NCBI GenBank assembly: GCA_964600165.1
Contig: CAZRIP010000021.1
Coordinates: 1-36,331, forward strand
Length of the DNA: 36,331 nucleotides
Direction: 5' to 3'
From: CAZRIP01 sp964600165
Lineage (GTDB): Bacteria > Elusimicrobiota > Elusimicrobia > UBA1565 > UBA9628
The notes under the pieces are model-generated. The model saw nothing but the letters and a program-made list of their open reading frames with translations, did no database searches and had not been told where the DNA came from. The translations under genes and the position numbers were made by a program. Shown one piece after another: positions 15,249-24,383 of this stretch (the stretch's first letter is position 1; each line of letters starts with the position of its first letter).

Positions 15249-16324
15249 CTCTTCGCCGCGGACTCGAAGGCGTCCGCGAGCAGGCCGGGCGCGAGCGAGG
15301 GCGGCGGCAGCGCGAGCTTGCTCCACGACTCGCTCATCGCCCGCCGCCGCCGCGCGGCTTCTCCTGAAATTAGCAAATCGCGCAGCAGGCCGGGCAGCCG
15401 CGCGGGAAGCTCCGCCTCGAGCGCGACCTCGGCGGCCCCTCGAGCGGCCACGGCCCTCGCGTTGATCTCTTGGTGGTTGCCGGCCGCCGTCGGCAGCGGC
15501 ACGAGGAGCGCCGGCTTGCGCTGGGCGGAAAGCTCGGCGATCGTGCTCGCGCCCGCGCGGCAAATGACGAGATCGGCGGCGCCGTAGGCGAGCTCCATCT
15601 TCTCTAAATAAGGAAGGACTTTGGCCTTCGCGCTCCCGTACGCCGCCCGGACCGCGTCGGCCTCTTTCGGGCCCGCGAGATGCAGGACCTGCGCTTGCTC
15701 GCCCTTGAGCGCGGCCGGCGCCTCGCGGTTGAGCCCGCGCGCTCCCTGGCTGCCGCCGAAGACCAGCACGGTCGCAATGGAAGGCTCGAGGCCGAGCTCG
15801 CGGCGGCACTCGGCTTGATCGCGGGCGTCCCACAACGCGGGGCGTATGGGCGTGCCGACGACTTCCCCCTGCCCGGCGACGGGCGGGAGGCCCCAGAAGA
15901 GTCTCGCTCCGATGGCGGCGCTGACGCGGTTGGCCAGGCCCAGCGCGGCGTTCGACTCATGAACCAGGCGCGGCAGGCCGCGAGCGGCCGCCGCGGCCGC
16001 GCACGGGACGGTCAGATAGCCGCCGGTCCCGAAGACGGCGCGCGGCTCGAAATCCTTGACCACGCGCCGCGCGGCCGCGAGCGCGCGGCCGAGCTGAAAA
16101 GGGAAAGTGAAAAGCTCTGCCTTGAGCGAGCGCGGCAGGCCGCGCAGCTCGAGCTCGACCTACGGCAGGCCGGCGGCGTCGAGCGCGGAGCGCGCGGGAT
16201 CGCCGGTTCTCACCACGACGAGCGGCTCCCAGCCGCGCGCGCGCAGCTCCTGCGCGAGGACCAGGCCGGGATAGAAATGCCCCCCCGTGCCGCCGGCGAC
16301 GATCAGCGCGCGTCGCTCGGCCAC
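15245..16324 (-). pseudogene. murG: murG (lipid II synthase, GlcNAc transferase) interrupted by one in-frame TAG
   Basis: Read from GTG 16324, which has GGAG five bases upstream, the frame gives ALIVAGGTGGHFYPGLVLAQEL, the MurG glycine loop, and continues to AAGLP. Then TAG occurs at 16162-16160 (codon 55), and the same frame resumes VELELRGLPRSLKAEL and runs to the end with GSQGARGLNREAP, CRAGASTIAELSAQRKPALLVPL and GNHQEINARA. Without the TAG the protein would be 359 residues, normal for MurG. There is no frameshift or other damage, so a single base change explains it. MurG makes lipid II at the inner membrane and is essential. Sequencing error, strain mixture, nonsense suppression or re-initiation (next GTG at 16063, which would lose the glycine loop) are the options. 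It overlaps ftsW by 22 bases. Confidence 0.88.
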
Positions 16325-17445
16325 GCTGGCTCCGGGCGCTTCAGGAGCTCCGTATGGGACTGCCGGGAGATGTTGAGCAGCACGCCGACGCCGATGAGCG
16401 TCGTCAGCAAGGACGAGCCGCCGAACGAGATGAACGGCAGAGGGATGCCCTTGGTCGGAAGCACGCCGATCGACATCCCGACGTTGAAGAAGGCTTGCAG
16501 GCAGATCGTGAACGTGATGCCGGCGGCGAGGAGCGTCCCGAAGAGGTTCGGCGCCTTGCGCGCGATGCGCACGCCGCGCACGAGGAGCAGCGCGAAGAGA
16601 GACAGCAAGCAGAGCGCTCCGAGCAGGCCGAGCTCCTCGCAGATGACGGGGAAGATGAAGTCCGTGTGCGGCGTGGGCAGGTACATGAGCTTGAGCTTCG
16701 AGGCGCCGAATCCTTTCCCGAACCAGCCTCCCGAGCCCACCGCGAGAATCGATTGGGCGAGCTGGTAGCCCGCCCCGCGCGCGTCGTCGAAGGGCCGCAG
16801 GAAGCTCAGCAGCCGGGCGCGCCGATAGGGGACCTTGAGGATCTCGTAGAGCACGACGGGCGCGCCGGCCGCGACGGCGCCGAGCGCGTAGGTCGCCCGT
16901 CCGCCGCCGACGAAGATCATCAGCAGGGCCACCGCGAACATCAAGGACGGCGTGCCGAGGTCGGGCTCTTTCTTGATCAGCAAGAGGAGCACCGACACGA
17001 CTCCGAGCGGGACGACCAAGCCGTGCTTCCAGGACGAGAGCTTGCTGCGCTTGCGGTCGAGGTAATAGGCCAGAAACAGCACGGCCGTCAGCTTGGCGAA
17101 CTCGGCCGGCTGGAGCCCGATCGGCCCGATGCGAATCCAGCGCCTGACGCCGGCGATGGGCGCGCAGAAGAGCGCCGCCGCGAGCGCGGCGACCGTCATC
17201 GCGAAGATGGGCAGCACGTACTCTCGATAGCGGTTGTAATTGAAGCGGCTGGCGAGCGTCATCGCGCCGAGGCTGACGGCGGCCCAGATAATCTGTTTCT
17301 TGAAGAAGTAAAGCGAACTGCCCAGGTTCTGCTCGGCCCAGATCGCGCTGGCCGAATAGATCATGACGATCCCGAAGGCGACCAAGGAGACCGCCGCCGC
17401 GAGAAGCGGGTAGTCCATGTCGTGGCGCCGGCGCTCGACGCTCAT
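16303..17445 (-). CDS. ftsW: Peptidoglycan polymerase FtsW (SEDS family)
   Basis: A 380-residue SEDS protein with about ten membrane helices. The start MDYPLLAAAVSLVAFGIVMIYSAS is typical. Later family motifs include GVRRWIRIGPIGLQPAEFAKL, KKEPDLGTPSLMFAVALLMIFVGG (with the Glu-Pro-Asp of the catalytic region), PFDDARGAGYQLAQSILAVGSGGWFGKGFGASKLKLMYLPTPHTDFIFPVICEELG, and LPTKGIPLPFISFGGSS. FtsW polymerises lipid II into septal glycan together with its class B PBP partner, here FtsI. ATG 17445 overlaps the murD stop (ATGA); the longer frame upstream has no support. A RodA function cannot be fully excluded by sequence alone but the dcw location favours FtsW. Confidence 0.96.
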   Translation of the reverse strand: MSVERRRHDMDYPLLAAAVSLVAFGIVMIYSASAIWAEQNLGSSLYFFKKQIIWAAVSLGAMTLASRFNYNRYREYVLPIFAMTVAALAAALFCAPIAGVRRWIRIGPIGLQPAEFAKLTAVLFLAYYLDRKRSKLSSWKHGLVVPLGVVSVLLLLIKKEPDLGTPSLMFAVALLMIFVGGGRATYALGAVAAGAPVVLYEILKVPYRRARLLSFLRPFDDARGAGYQLAQSILAVGSGGWFGKGFGASKLKLMYLPTPHTDFIFPVICEELGLLGALCLLSLFALLLVRGVRIARKAPNLFGTLLAAGITFTICLQAFFNVGMSIGVLPTKGIPLPFISFGGSSLLTTLIGVGVLLNISRQSHTELLKRPEPAWPSDAR

Positions 17446-18797
17446 GAAAGCCTCCTGACGAGGTCCTTGAACAGCCGGCCGCGTTCCTCGAAGTTCTCGA
17501 ACTGGTCGAAGCTCGCGCACGCGGGCGACAAGAGCAGCGTCTCGCCCTTGGAGCCGATCTTGAAGGCCGTCTCTACTGCGGTCCGCAAATCACCGCACGG
17601 AAAAATCGGGGCGGCCCCCGCCAGATCCTCCTCGACCTTGCCCGCGGCGGCGCCGATCGTCAGGATCGCCTTGACCTTGCGCTCGATCAAAGACCTCAGC
17701 GGCGTATAAGGGCTGCCTTTGTGCTGGCCGCCCAAGATCAGGAAGATCGGCGAGGCGTCCTTTTCCAAGGCTTTCAACGCGACGAGCGTGGAGTCGACGT
17801 TCGTCGCCTTCGAGTCGTTGACGCAGCGCAGGCCGTGGAACGTGCCGGCTTCCTCGAGACGGTGCTCGACGCCCTTGAAGGACTTGAAGGCCTTTTGGAT
17901 CCGGGCGGGCTTGACGCCGCGCGACAGGGCCATCAGCGCCGCGGCCATCGCGTTCTCTAGGTTGTGCTCGCCCGGGAGCTTCGGCGGGCTGAGCTTGACC
18001 TCCTTTTTTTGGCCCGGCAGGCGGCAGACGATCTTGCCGTCGTCCACCCAGGCGTGCGCGTGACCGCCCTTGTGGCCGAAGAAGAGCCGGCGGCCTTGGC
18101 AGCGGCGCGCGAGCTTGTAGGTCAGAGGGTCGACGGCGTTGAACACGCAGGTGTCGCCGCGCTGCTGGTCGCGGAAGACGCGCGCCTTGGCGTCGATGTA
18201 TTTCTGCATGCTGCCGTGGTGATCGAGATGGTCGGCCGTGATGTTGAGGATGCAGGCCGCGTTCGGGCGGAAATAGACGCTGTCCTCGAGCTGATAGCTC
18301 GACGCCTCGACGACGAGCACGTCCTTGCGCCCCGCCTTCGGCGCGACGTCGGAGATCGCCGTGCCGATGTTGCCGCAGACCACGGCGCGCTTGCCGAAGA
18401 TGGCGCCCGTCAGGGCCGTCGTCGTGGTCTTGCCGTTGGTGCCGGTGACCGCGACGACCTCGTCGGCCTTCGTGAAGGCGAGGGCGACGTCGAGCTCCGA
18501 AAAGACCGGGACCTTCGCTTCCTTGAGCTTTTGCAGGATCGGCAGGCCCGGCGGCAGGCCGGGGCTCTTCACGACGAACGCTCGCTTGAGGAGCTTTTCG
18601 CTGTGCCGGCCTCCTTCCCACTCGATCTTCGAGGCGAGCTTGCCGAGCGACTTCCCCACCTCGGCGCGCGGGCGGGAGTCCGAGCCGAAGACCTTGAAGC
18701 CCTTGGACGCGAGCAGGCGCGCCGCGGCGATGCCGGATTTCCCGAGACCGAGCACGCCCGCCTTCTTGCCCTTGAGCGATTTCGGGTCGAATCGCAT
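17442..18797 (-). CDS. murD: UDP-N-acetylmuramoyl-L-alanine--D-glutamate ligase MurD
   Basis: A 451-residue Mur ligase. The N-terminal Rossmann-like part is AGVLGLGKSGIAAARLL. The ATP loop VTGTNGKTTTTALTG has its core at residues 119-126. Central motifs include CGNIGTAI, VVEASSYQLEDS, ITADHLDHHGS and the lysine region YIDAKARVF. The C-terminal part has PGEHNLENAMAA, EHRLE and VNDSKATNVDSTLVAL, then ILGGQHKG and LLSPACASFDQFENFEERGRLF, which is highly typical of MurD. It adds D-glutamate to UDP-MurNAc-L-Ala in the cytosol. Its ATG shares a base with the mraY stop (TGATG). Confidence 0.97.
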   Translation of the reverse strand: MRFDPKSLKGKKAGVLGLGKSGIAAARLLASKGFKVFGSDSRPRAEVGKSLGKLASKIEWEGGRHSEKLLKRAFVVKSPGLPPGLPILQKLKEAKVPVFSELDVALAFTKADEVVAVTGTNGKTTTTALTGAIFGKRAVVCGNIGTAISDVAPKAGRKDVLVVEASSYQLEDSVYFRPNAACILNITADHLDHHGSMQKYIDAKARVFRDQQRGDTCVFNAVDPLTYKLARRCQGRRLFFGHKGGHAHAWVDDGKIVCRLPGQKKEVKLSPPKLPGEHNLENAMAAALMALSRGVKPARIQKAFKSFKGVEHRLEEAGTFHGLRCVNDSKATNVDSTLVALKALEKDASPIFLILGGQHKGSPYTPLRSLIERKVKAILTIGAAAGKVEEDLAGAAPIFPCGDLRTAVETAFKIGSKGETLLLSPACASFDQFENFEERGRLFKDLVRRLS

Positions 18798-19882
18798 CAG
18801 CGGATCTTGAGCGAGGCGAGCGCCGCCAGCATCAAGACGATGCTGACGATCCAGAAGCGCACGGTGACCTTGGGCTCCTCGATCCCGCTCAGCTCGAAGT
18901 GGTGATGGATCGGGGCCATCTTGAAGATCCGCTTGCCCTTGCGCAGCTTATAGGAGCCCATCTGAAGGATGACCGAGAGCGTCTCGACGACGAAGACTCC
19001 GCCGACGATCGGCAGCAGCAGCTCCTGCTTGACGCAGAGGGCGACGACGGCGATCACGCCTCCAAGAAACAGCGAGCCGGTGTCTCCCATGAACATCTGC
19101 GCGGGATAGGCGTTGAACCAGAGAAACCCGAGGCAGGCCCCGACGACGCCGGCCAAGAACACCGCGATCTCGCCGGCGCCGGGGACATGGACGATGCGCA
19201 GATACGAGGCGAACTTCGCGTTGCCGGCGAGGTAGGCGAACAGGCCGTAGGTGATCGCGCAGAAGATGATCGAGCCCGCGGCCAGGCCGTCGAGGCCGTC
19301 GGTCAGGTTCACGGCGTTCGAGGAGCCGACGACCATCAAGGCGGCCAGCACGAAATAGAGCGGGCCGAGCTCGAGGAACAGCTCCTTGCCGTAGGGCACG
19401 TTGAGCGAGGTCGCGAAGCCGGCGTTGGGCGGATGCACGGCGAGGTAGAAGGCGACGCCCAGGCCGACGGCGATCTGGATGAGGAACTTGCCGCGGGACG
19501 ACACGCCGGCCGAGGACCGCTTGCGCAGCTTGAGCCAGTCGTCCCACGCGCCGATCGCGGCGAGCACGGTCACCACGGATAAGATGACCCACGTGAAGCG
19601 GTCGTCGAGCCGCATCCACAACAGGCCGGACAACGCGACGGCGAGATAGATCAGCAGCCCTCCCATCGTCGGCGTGCCCTGCTTGTTGAAGTGCGTCGCC
19701 GGGCCGTCGGCTCGCTGCATTTGTCCCACCTTGCGGGCTTTCAGAAAGCGGATGAGGCCGGGGCCAAGGAGCAGCGACAGCGCCAGCGCGGTCAGCGCCG
19801 CGCCCCCGGCGCGGAAGGTGATGTATTGAAAGACGTTGAGCGGGCTCCAGAGATCCCGCAGCGAGGTCAGCGCGTAGAGCAC
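18797..19882 (-). CDS. mraY: Phospho-N-acetylmuramoyl-pentapeptide transferase MraY
   Basis: A 361-residue protein with about ten membrane helices, of normal length. The start is GTG 19882, with GGAGG seven bases upstream inside the end of murF; the frame is open far beyond but only as a murF shadow. Family motifs are clear: GTPTMGGLLI, the catalytic DDW-type pair (AWDDWLKL), SNAVNLTDGLDGLAAG, WFNAYPAQMFMGDTGSLFLGG and the MAPIHHHFELSG signature near the end. MraY attaches phospho-MurNAc-pentapeptide to undecaprenyl phosphate to form lipid I. It overlaps murF by 16 bases. Confidence 0.97.
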   Translation of the reverse strand: MLYALTSLRDLWSPLNVFQYITFRAGGAALTALALSLLLGPGLIRFLKARKVGQMQRADGPATHFNKQGTPTMGGLLIYLAVALSGLLWMRLDDRFTWVILSVVTVLAAIGAWDDWLKLRKRSSAGVSSRGKFLIQIAVGLGVAFYLAVHPPNAGFATSLNVPYGKELFLELGPLYFVLAALMVVGSSNAVNLTDGLDGLAAGSIIFCAITYGLFAYLAGNAKFASYLRIVHVPGAGEIAVFLAGVVGACLGFLWFNAYPAQMFMGDTGSLFLGGVIAVVALCVKQELLLPIVGGVFVVETLSVILQMGSYKLRKGKRIFKMAPIHHHFELSGIEEPKVTVRFWIVSIVLMLAALASLKIR

Positions 19883-21228
19883 TCGAGGGCCTCCAGGATC
19901 GTCTCGAAGCGCATCGCGCGCGACGCCTTGAAAAAGAGCGCGCGATCGGGGCCGAGCTCGGCGCGCAGCTTCGCGGCCCACGCGCCGGGAGTCTCGCCGT
20001 AGGCCGTCGCGAACTTCGGTTTGGCCCTCTCGAGCGCCTCGTAGGCGGGCTTCATCTCGGGGCCGGCGAGATAAGCGGCGTGCAAAGGCAAAGTGGCCAG
20101 CCATTCTCCGAGCTCGGCGTGGAACTTGGCGGAGCCGGAGCCGAGCTCCTTCATGTCGCCGAGCACGAGCACGAGCTTCTTGCCCGAGAACTCCTGCCTG
20201 AAACCGTCGATCGCCGCTTTCATCGACGCGGGATTGGCGTTGTAAGCGTCGAGGACGATCTCGCAGCCCGAGGCGTGCTTGAGCCTCTCCAAACGCATCG
20301 CCGAGGGACGGTAGCTCTCCAGTCCTCCCCGGATCTTGTCGAGCGGGATGCCGAGAGCGTGGGCGGCGGCGGCGGCGGCGGCGGCGTTGTAGCGGCTGAG
20401 CTCGCCGAAGGAGCTCAGCTTGACGTCGACTTTGTGGCGGTCGATCATCAGCTCCCGATCCTTGGGGAAGCTGACCTTCGCGCGCGGGTTCATGCCGAAC
20501 GTGATCGCGCGCGCGCCCAGCCGCGGCTCGAGGCCGGCGAGCCAGGGGTCGTCGACGTTGATCACCGCGAGCCCTTCCGGAGGAAGGTTCTCGATGAGCT
20601 CGGCTTTCGTCTTGAAATTGGCTTCCATCCCGCCGTAGAACTCGAGATGGTCGGGGCCGATGTTGGTGAGCACGGCGAGCGTCGGGCGCGCGACCTTCGC
20701 CACCTCGTCGATGTCTCCGGGGTGCGAATCGGCGAGCTCGAAGACGCCGTAGCGGTGCTCGGACGTCATCTCGAGCACGGAGAGCGGGACGCCCACTTGG
20801 TTGTTCCAGTTGCCCGGCGACGCGCACGTCGGGCCGCACATCTCGCAGATCCTGCGCAGCATCTCCTTGGTGGTTGTTTTCCCATTAGATCCGGTAATGC
20901 CAACCACTGGTATCTCGAAGCGCGAGCGGTGCCAGGCGGCGAAGGCCTGGAGCGCCTTGAGCGTGTTGGTGACCTCGACGACGTGCGCCGGAGTCTCGGC
21001 GATCGCGCGATCCTTCTCGACGATCCAGCCGGACGTTTTCTCGGAAAGCGCCGCGTCGAGCAGCACGTGCGCGTCGTAGCGCGGCCCTTTGAGCGCCCAG
21101 AACGCCTGGCCCGCCTGCAGCTGCCGGGTATCGGTGGAGAACGACTCGACGGGGTCGTCGGCGCCGCCCTTGATCAGGCGTCCGCCGGCCGCGCGCGCGA
21201 GCTGTCCCCAGGTCGTGTCGAGCTTCAT
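19867..21228 (-). CDS. murF: UDP-MurNAc-tripeptide--D-Ala-D-Ala ligase MurF
   Basis: A 453-residue Mur ligase. The ATP loop GITGSNGKTTTKEML lies at about 110-124 (core 113-120). Family motifs follow: PGNWNNQVGVPLSVLEM, ELADSHPGDIDEVA, LTNIGPDHLEFYG, NVDDPWLA and EIVLDAYNANPASMKAAIDGF. The protein ends ALECSTR. It adds D-Ala-D-Ala to the stem peptide in the cytosol. An eight-alanine run (from an 8-copy GCC repeat) sits in the conserved YNAxNALAA region where most relatives have mixed residues. It overlaps murE by four bases and mraY by 16. Confidence 0.97.
   Translation of the reverse strand: MKLDTTWGQLARAAGGRLIKGGADDPVESFSTDTRQLQAGQAFWALKGPRYDAHVLLDAALSEKTSGWIVEKDRAIAETPAHVVEVTNTLKALQAFAAWHRSRFEIPVVGITGSNGKTTTKEMLRRICEMCGPTCASPGNWNNQVGVPLSVLEMTSEHRYGVFELADSHPGDIDEVAKVARPTLAVLTNIGPDHLEFYGGMEANFKTKAELIENLPPEGLAVINVDDPWLAGLEPRLGARAITFGMNPRAKVSFPKDRELMIDRHKVDVKLSSFGELSRYNAAAAAAAAHALGIPLDKIRGGLESYRPSAMRLERLKHASGCEIVLDAYNANPASMKAAIDGFRQEFSGKKLVLVLGDMKELGSGSAKFHAELGEWLATLPLHAAYLAGPEMKPAYEALERAKPKFATAYGETPGAWAAKLRAELGPDRALFFKASRAMRFETILEALECSTR
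20362..20385. repeat. Trinucleotide (GGC)8 microsatellite within murF
   Basis: Eight perfect GGC copies on the plus strand encode eight alanines in MurF. Slippage here would change the alanine count without shifting the frame. Confidence 0.9.
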
Positions 21229-22724
21229 GATCGTTTGGCGAGGGCCGCGCGCGCCGTCTCGCGGTCGTCGAAGTGGATCGTCCGGTCCTTGAGGATCTGG
21301 TAATCCTCGTGGCCCTTGCCCGCGATGAGGACGACGTCTCCCTCGCGGGCCTCGGCGATCGCGGCCTCGATGGCCTCCGCCCTCTCGGGCAGAATCTTAT
21401 AATTTTTCAATCCGCTCTGCTTGACGCCCGCCTCGATGTCGTCGAGGATCCGCAGAGGATCTTCTCCCCGGGGATTATCGTTCGTCAGAAAGACGATATC
21501 GCTGGCCGCGCACGCCGCGACGCCCATCGGGCCGCGCTTGGTCCGGTCTCGCTCCCCCCCGCAGCCGACCACCGTGATCAGGCGCTCGTGGGGCAGCTTC
21601 GACAGGTGGCCCAAGACCGTCTCGAGCGCGCTGTCGGTGTGAGCGTAATCCACGAATACGTGAAACTTCTGGCCCGCCTCGACCGGCTCCAGCCGCCCGG
21701 GCACGGCCCGAAGCGCGCCGAGCCCCGTCGCGACGCCCTCGGCGGGCATACCGAGGCCGAGCGCGGCCGCCGCGGACGCGAGCGCGTTGTAGACGTTGTG
21801 CGCGCCGGCGAGCGCGACGCGCGCCGGCGTCCGTCTGCCGCGGAAATCCAGAGTGAAGCTCGCGCCGTCCAAGCGCAGGTCGAGGTCGCGCGCCGTCAGG
21901 TCGAGGCCGTCCCCCTTGAGGCCGTACAAGACGACGTCGCAGTCGACGCAGCGGCGCTTGAGCGCCGGGGCGCGCGGGTCGTCGGCGTTGAGCGCCGCCA
22001 CGCGCGTCTTTTTCGGCGAGTCGACGCGGCACAAGAGCTCGAACAGATGCGCTTTCGCCTCGAAATAAGAGTCCTGCGTCTTATGAAAGTCGAGATGGTC
22101 GCGGCTCAAGTTCGTGAAGACGGCGGCGTCGAAGGCGATCTTCTCGACGCGCTTGAGAGCGAGAGCGTGCGACGAGACCTCCATGGCGGCGTGCGTGGCG
22201 CCGCCGTCGCGAAAGCGCGCGAACAGGCGCAGGAGCTCGAGCGAGATCGGCGTGGTGTTGGCCGCTTTCTCGAGGACGCGGCCGCCCAGGCGATGATTGA
22301 CCGTGCCCGCGACGGCGGGCAGGCCGCCGCAGGAGGTCACGATCGATTCCAAGAAATAAGTAGTCGTGGTCTTTCCGTTGGTGCCCGTGACGCCGATCAC
22401 TTTCATGGCCTCGGAGGGACGCCCGAAGAAGGCGTCGGCGACGGCGCCCATCGCGGCGAGGGAGTCCGGCGCTTGCACCCAGGCCGCGCCGAGAGCCGCG
22501 GGCGGCGGCGGCGGCGCGAGCTCGCTGAGCACGGCGACGGCGACCCGCGCGCAGGCGTCCTTGACGTGGCGGTTTCCGTCGGTCTTGGCGCCCGGCAGCG
22601 CGAAGAAGAGATCGCCCGGGACGACGTGACGGGAGTCGTGGCGCAGGCCCTTGATCTCGACGTCGGAGCGCCCGAATACTTGAGTCGGCCCGCTTCCCCG
22701 CAGCAGCTCGGCGAGCGAGGGCAC
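21225..22724 (-). CDS. murE: UDP-MurNAc-L-Ala-D-Glu--meso-diaminopimelate ligase MurE
   Basis: A 499-residue Mur ligase from GTG 22724. GLRHDSRHVVPGDLFFALPGAKTDG is the N-terminal UMAG-binding region. The ATP loop is VTGTNGKTTTTYFLE (core 114-120). Also present are NTTPISLELLRL, MEVSSHALAL, FTNLSRDHLDFH and the lysine (about Lys224) of YFEAKAHLF that is carbamylated in relatives. The C-terminal specificity motif is DNPR (416-419), which marks meso-diaminopimelate as the substrate, so the wall is expected to be DAP-type. The gene starts two bases after the ftsI stop. Confidence 0.97.
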   Translation of the reverse strand: MPSLAELLRGSGPTQVFGRSDVEIKGLRHDSRHVVPGDLFFALPGAKTDGNRHVKDACARVAVAVLSELAPPPPPAALGAAWVQAPDSLAAMGAVADAFFGRPSEAMKVIGVTGTNGKTTTTYFLESIVTSCGGLPAVAGTVNHRLGGRVLEKAANTTPISLELLRLFARFRDGGATHAAMEVSSHALALKRVEKIAFDAAVFTNLSRDHLDFHKTQDSYFEAKAHLFELLCRVDSPKKTRVAALNADDPRAPALKRRCVDCDVVLYGLKGDGLDLTARDLDLRLDGASFTLDFRGRRTPARVALAGAHNVYNALASAAAALGLGMPAEGVATGLGALRAVPGRLEPVEAGQKFHVFVDYAHTDSALETVLGHLSKLPHERLITVVGCGGERDRTKRGPMGVAACAASDIVFLTNDNPRGEDPLRILDDIEAGVKQSGLKNYKILPERAEAIEAAIAEAREGDVVLIAGKGHEDYQILKDRTIHFDDRETARAALAKRS

Positions 22725-22726
22725 GG

Positions 22727-24373
22727 TCAGCGCGCGGCCTTACCGGCCGCCGCCAGGCGCAGCGTCGCGGGAGCGTCCGGCCGCGCGCCCTTGACGGTCA
22801 ACAGCCTTTTGCCGAGCTGCGCGAAGATCGGGGCGGCGACCTGGGCGCCGTAATACTGTCCCTTCGGGTCCTCGATCACGACGAGGATCGTCCAGAGCGG
22901 CCGGCTCGCGGGCAGAAAGCCGGCGAACGAGGCGTTATAGGACGTCTGCGAGTAGCGATGCGTCGTTGGGTCGAGCCGGCGCGCGGTCCCCGTCTTGCCC
23001 GCGACGCGATAGCCTTGGATCTTCGCGGAGGTCGCCGCGCGCTCGACGACGCCCTCGAGCATGCCCTGAAGCGTCTTGATCGTGCGCTCCGAGGCCACGC
23101 GCCGCACGCGCGCCGGCCTTTGGCTTTTGACGAGCAGCGGCTCCCAGAGCGTGCCGCCGTTGGCGATCGCGCTGTAGGCCCCGAGGACCTGCAAGGGGCT
23201 CACGCCGATGCCGTAGCCGTAACCCGCCGCCGCGAGGGCCACTTTGTTCATGTCGGACAAGGGGCGCAGCTCGCCGGCGGTCTCGCCGGGCAGCGGGAGC
23301 CCCGTCTTGTTCGCGAAGCCGAAAGCGCGGGCGTAGCGATAGAACTTGAGCGCGCCCAGGCGGGCGACGATCTTCGCGGCTCCGATGTTCGACGAATGCT
23401 CGAGGATGCCGGCGACGTCGAGCGTCCCCTCTGCCTCGTGGTCGTGGATGACGACGCCGGGCGCGAGCTCGTAGGAGCCGTTCTCGCAGAAGAACGTGTC
23501 GGCCGGCGCGATCGCGCCTTCCTCGAGCGCCGCGGCGACGGTGACCGCTTTGAACGTCGAGCCGGGCTCGTAGGTGTCCTGGACGGCGGCGTTTCGCAGC
23601 GGATCGGGAGGATAGCTCGCCAGCGCGAGAAGCTCGCCGTTGTTCGGGTCTTGCACCGCCACGACGCCGCTCCCTATAGAGTACTTGGCCGCGGCCTCGC
23701 CGAGCGCCTCCTCGGCGAAGAACTGCACGTTGCGGTCGATCGTGAGCCTCACGGGCTCGGGCGCCGGCGGGTCTTCCTCCGCGCCCTTGAAGATCGTCTT
23801 GCCGGCGCCGTCGCGGATGACCTTGAGCTTGCGCGGCTTGCCCGAAAGGCTCGAGTCCAAGGCGAGCTCGACGCCGGAGACGCCGCGGCCTTCGGAAGAG
23901 GTCTGCCCCAGGACGCCGCGCGCGAGGTCGCCGTTGGGATAGAAGCGCTGCTGGCTCGCGGTGACGCCGACGCCCTCGAGGCGAGCGCGGCCGATCGCCG
24001 AGGCCTCCTCGTAAGAAAGGTTCGTCTTGACCCACGCGAAGCGCTTCTCGGCCCGGATGCGGCGCGCGATCTCGGAGGCCGGCACGCGGATGATCGCGGC
24101 GAGCCTCGCGGCGAGCGGCTCGACGTCGGGCGCCATGCGCCGGTCGACGAAGCAGGACCAGACGGGGATCGACTGCGCGAGGACGTTGCCGTTGCGGTCC
24201 AGGATGTCCGCCCGAGGCACGACCTCCTCGGAGCTGCGCGAGAACTCGTCGCTCGCGCGCGTCTCGAGCGCGCGATGCTGCATGACTTGAAGCTGGGCCA
24301 GCCGCGCCGTCAGCGGGACGAGCGGCAGCAGGCAAATGAAGGCCGCGACGGCCAGACGCAGGCGGGTGTCCAT
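22727..24373 (-). CDS. ftsI: Septal penicillin-binding protein FtsI (class B PBP)
   Basis: A 548-residue protein with one N-terminal membrane helix (about 7-28), a pedestal domain with the class B motif RADILDRNGNVLA (54-66), and a transpeptidase domain. The active-site motifs are complete: STFK with nucleophile Ser272, SSN at 327-329 and KTGT at 460-463. FtsI cross-links septal peptidoglycan in complex with FtsW. No PASTA domains follow, as in the Gram-negative type. An Ala-rich tail closes the protein. It lies ten bases after ftsL. Confidence 0.96.
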   Translation of the reverse strand: MDTRLRLAVAAFICLLPLVPLTARLAQLQVMQHRALETRASDEFSRSSEEVVPRADILDRNGNVLAQSIPVWSCFVDRRMAPDVEPLAARLAAIIRVPASEIARRIRAEKRFAWVKTNLSYEEASAIGRARLEGVGVTASQQRFYPNGDLARGVLGQTSSEGRGVSGVELALDSSLSGKPRKLKVIRDGAGKTIFKGAEEDPPAPEPVRLTIDRNVQFFAEEALGEAAAKYSIGSGVVAVQDPNNGELLALASYPPDPLRNAAVQDTYEPGSTFKAVTVAAALEEGAIAPADTFFCENGSYELAPGVVIHDHEAEGTLDVAGILEHSSNIGAAKIVARLGALKFYRYARAFGFANKTGLPLPGETAGELRPLSDMNKVALAAAGYGYGIGVSPLQVLGAYSAIANGGTLWEPLLVKSQRPARVRRVASERTIKTLQGMLEGVVERAATSAKIQGYRVAGKTGTARRLDPTTHRYSQTSYNASFAGFLPASRPLWTILVVIEDPKGQYYGAQVAAPIFAQLGKRLLTVKGARPDAPATLRLAAAGKAAR

Positions 24374-24383
24374 GAAGCCGCGC

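Noticed and set aside
13504..15833. Very long frames extending upstream of the CapA-like and SurE starts
   Set aside because: The extra parts are Arg/Ala-rich shadows of surE and murG; the recognised domains begin at 14517 and 15248.
16160..16162. TAG reassigned to an amino acid across the genome
   Set aside because: TAG ends surE, the CapA-like gene, mraZ, the EF-like gene and the peptidase gene at expected protein ends.
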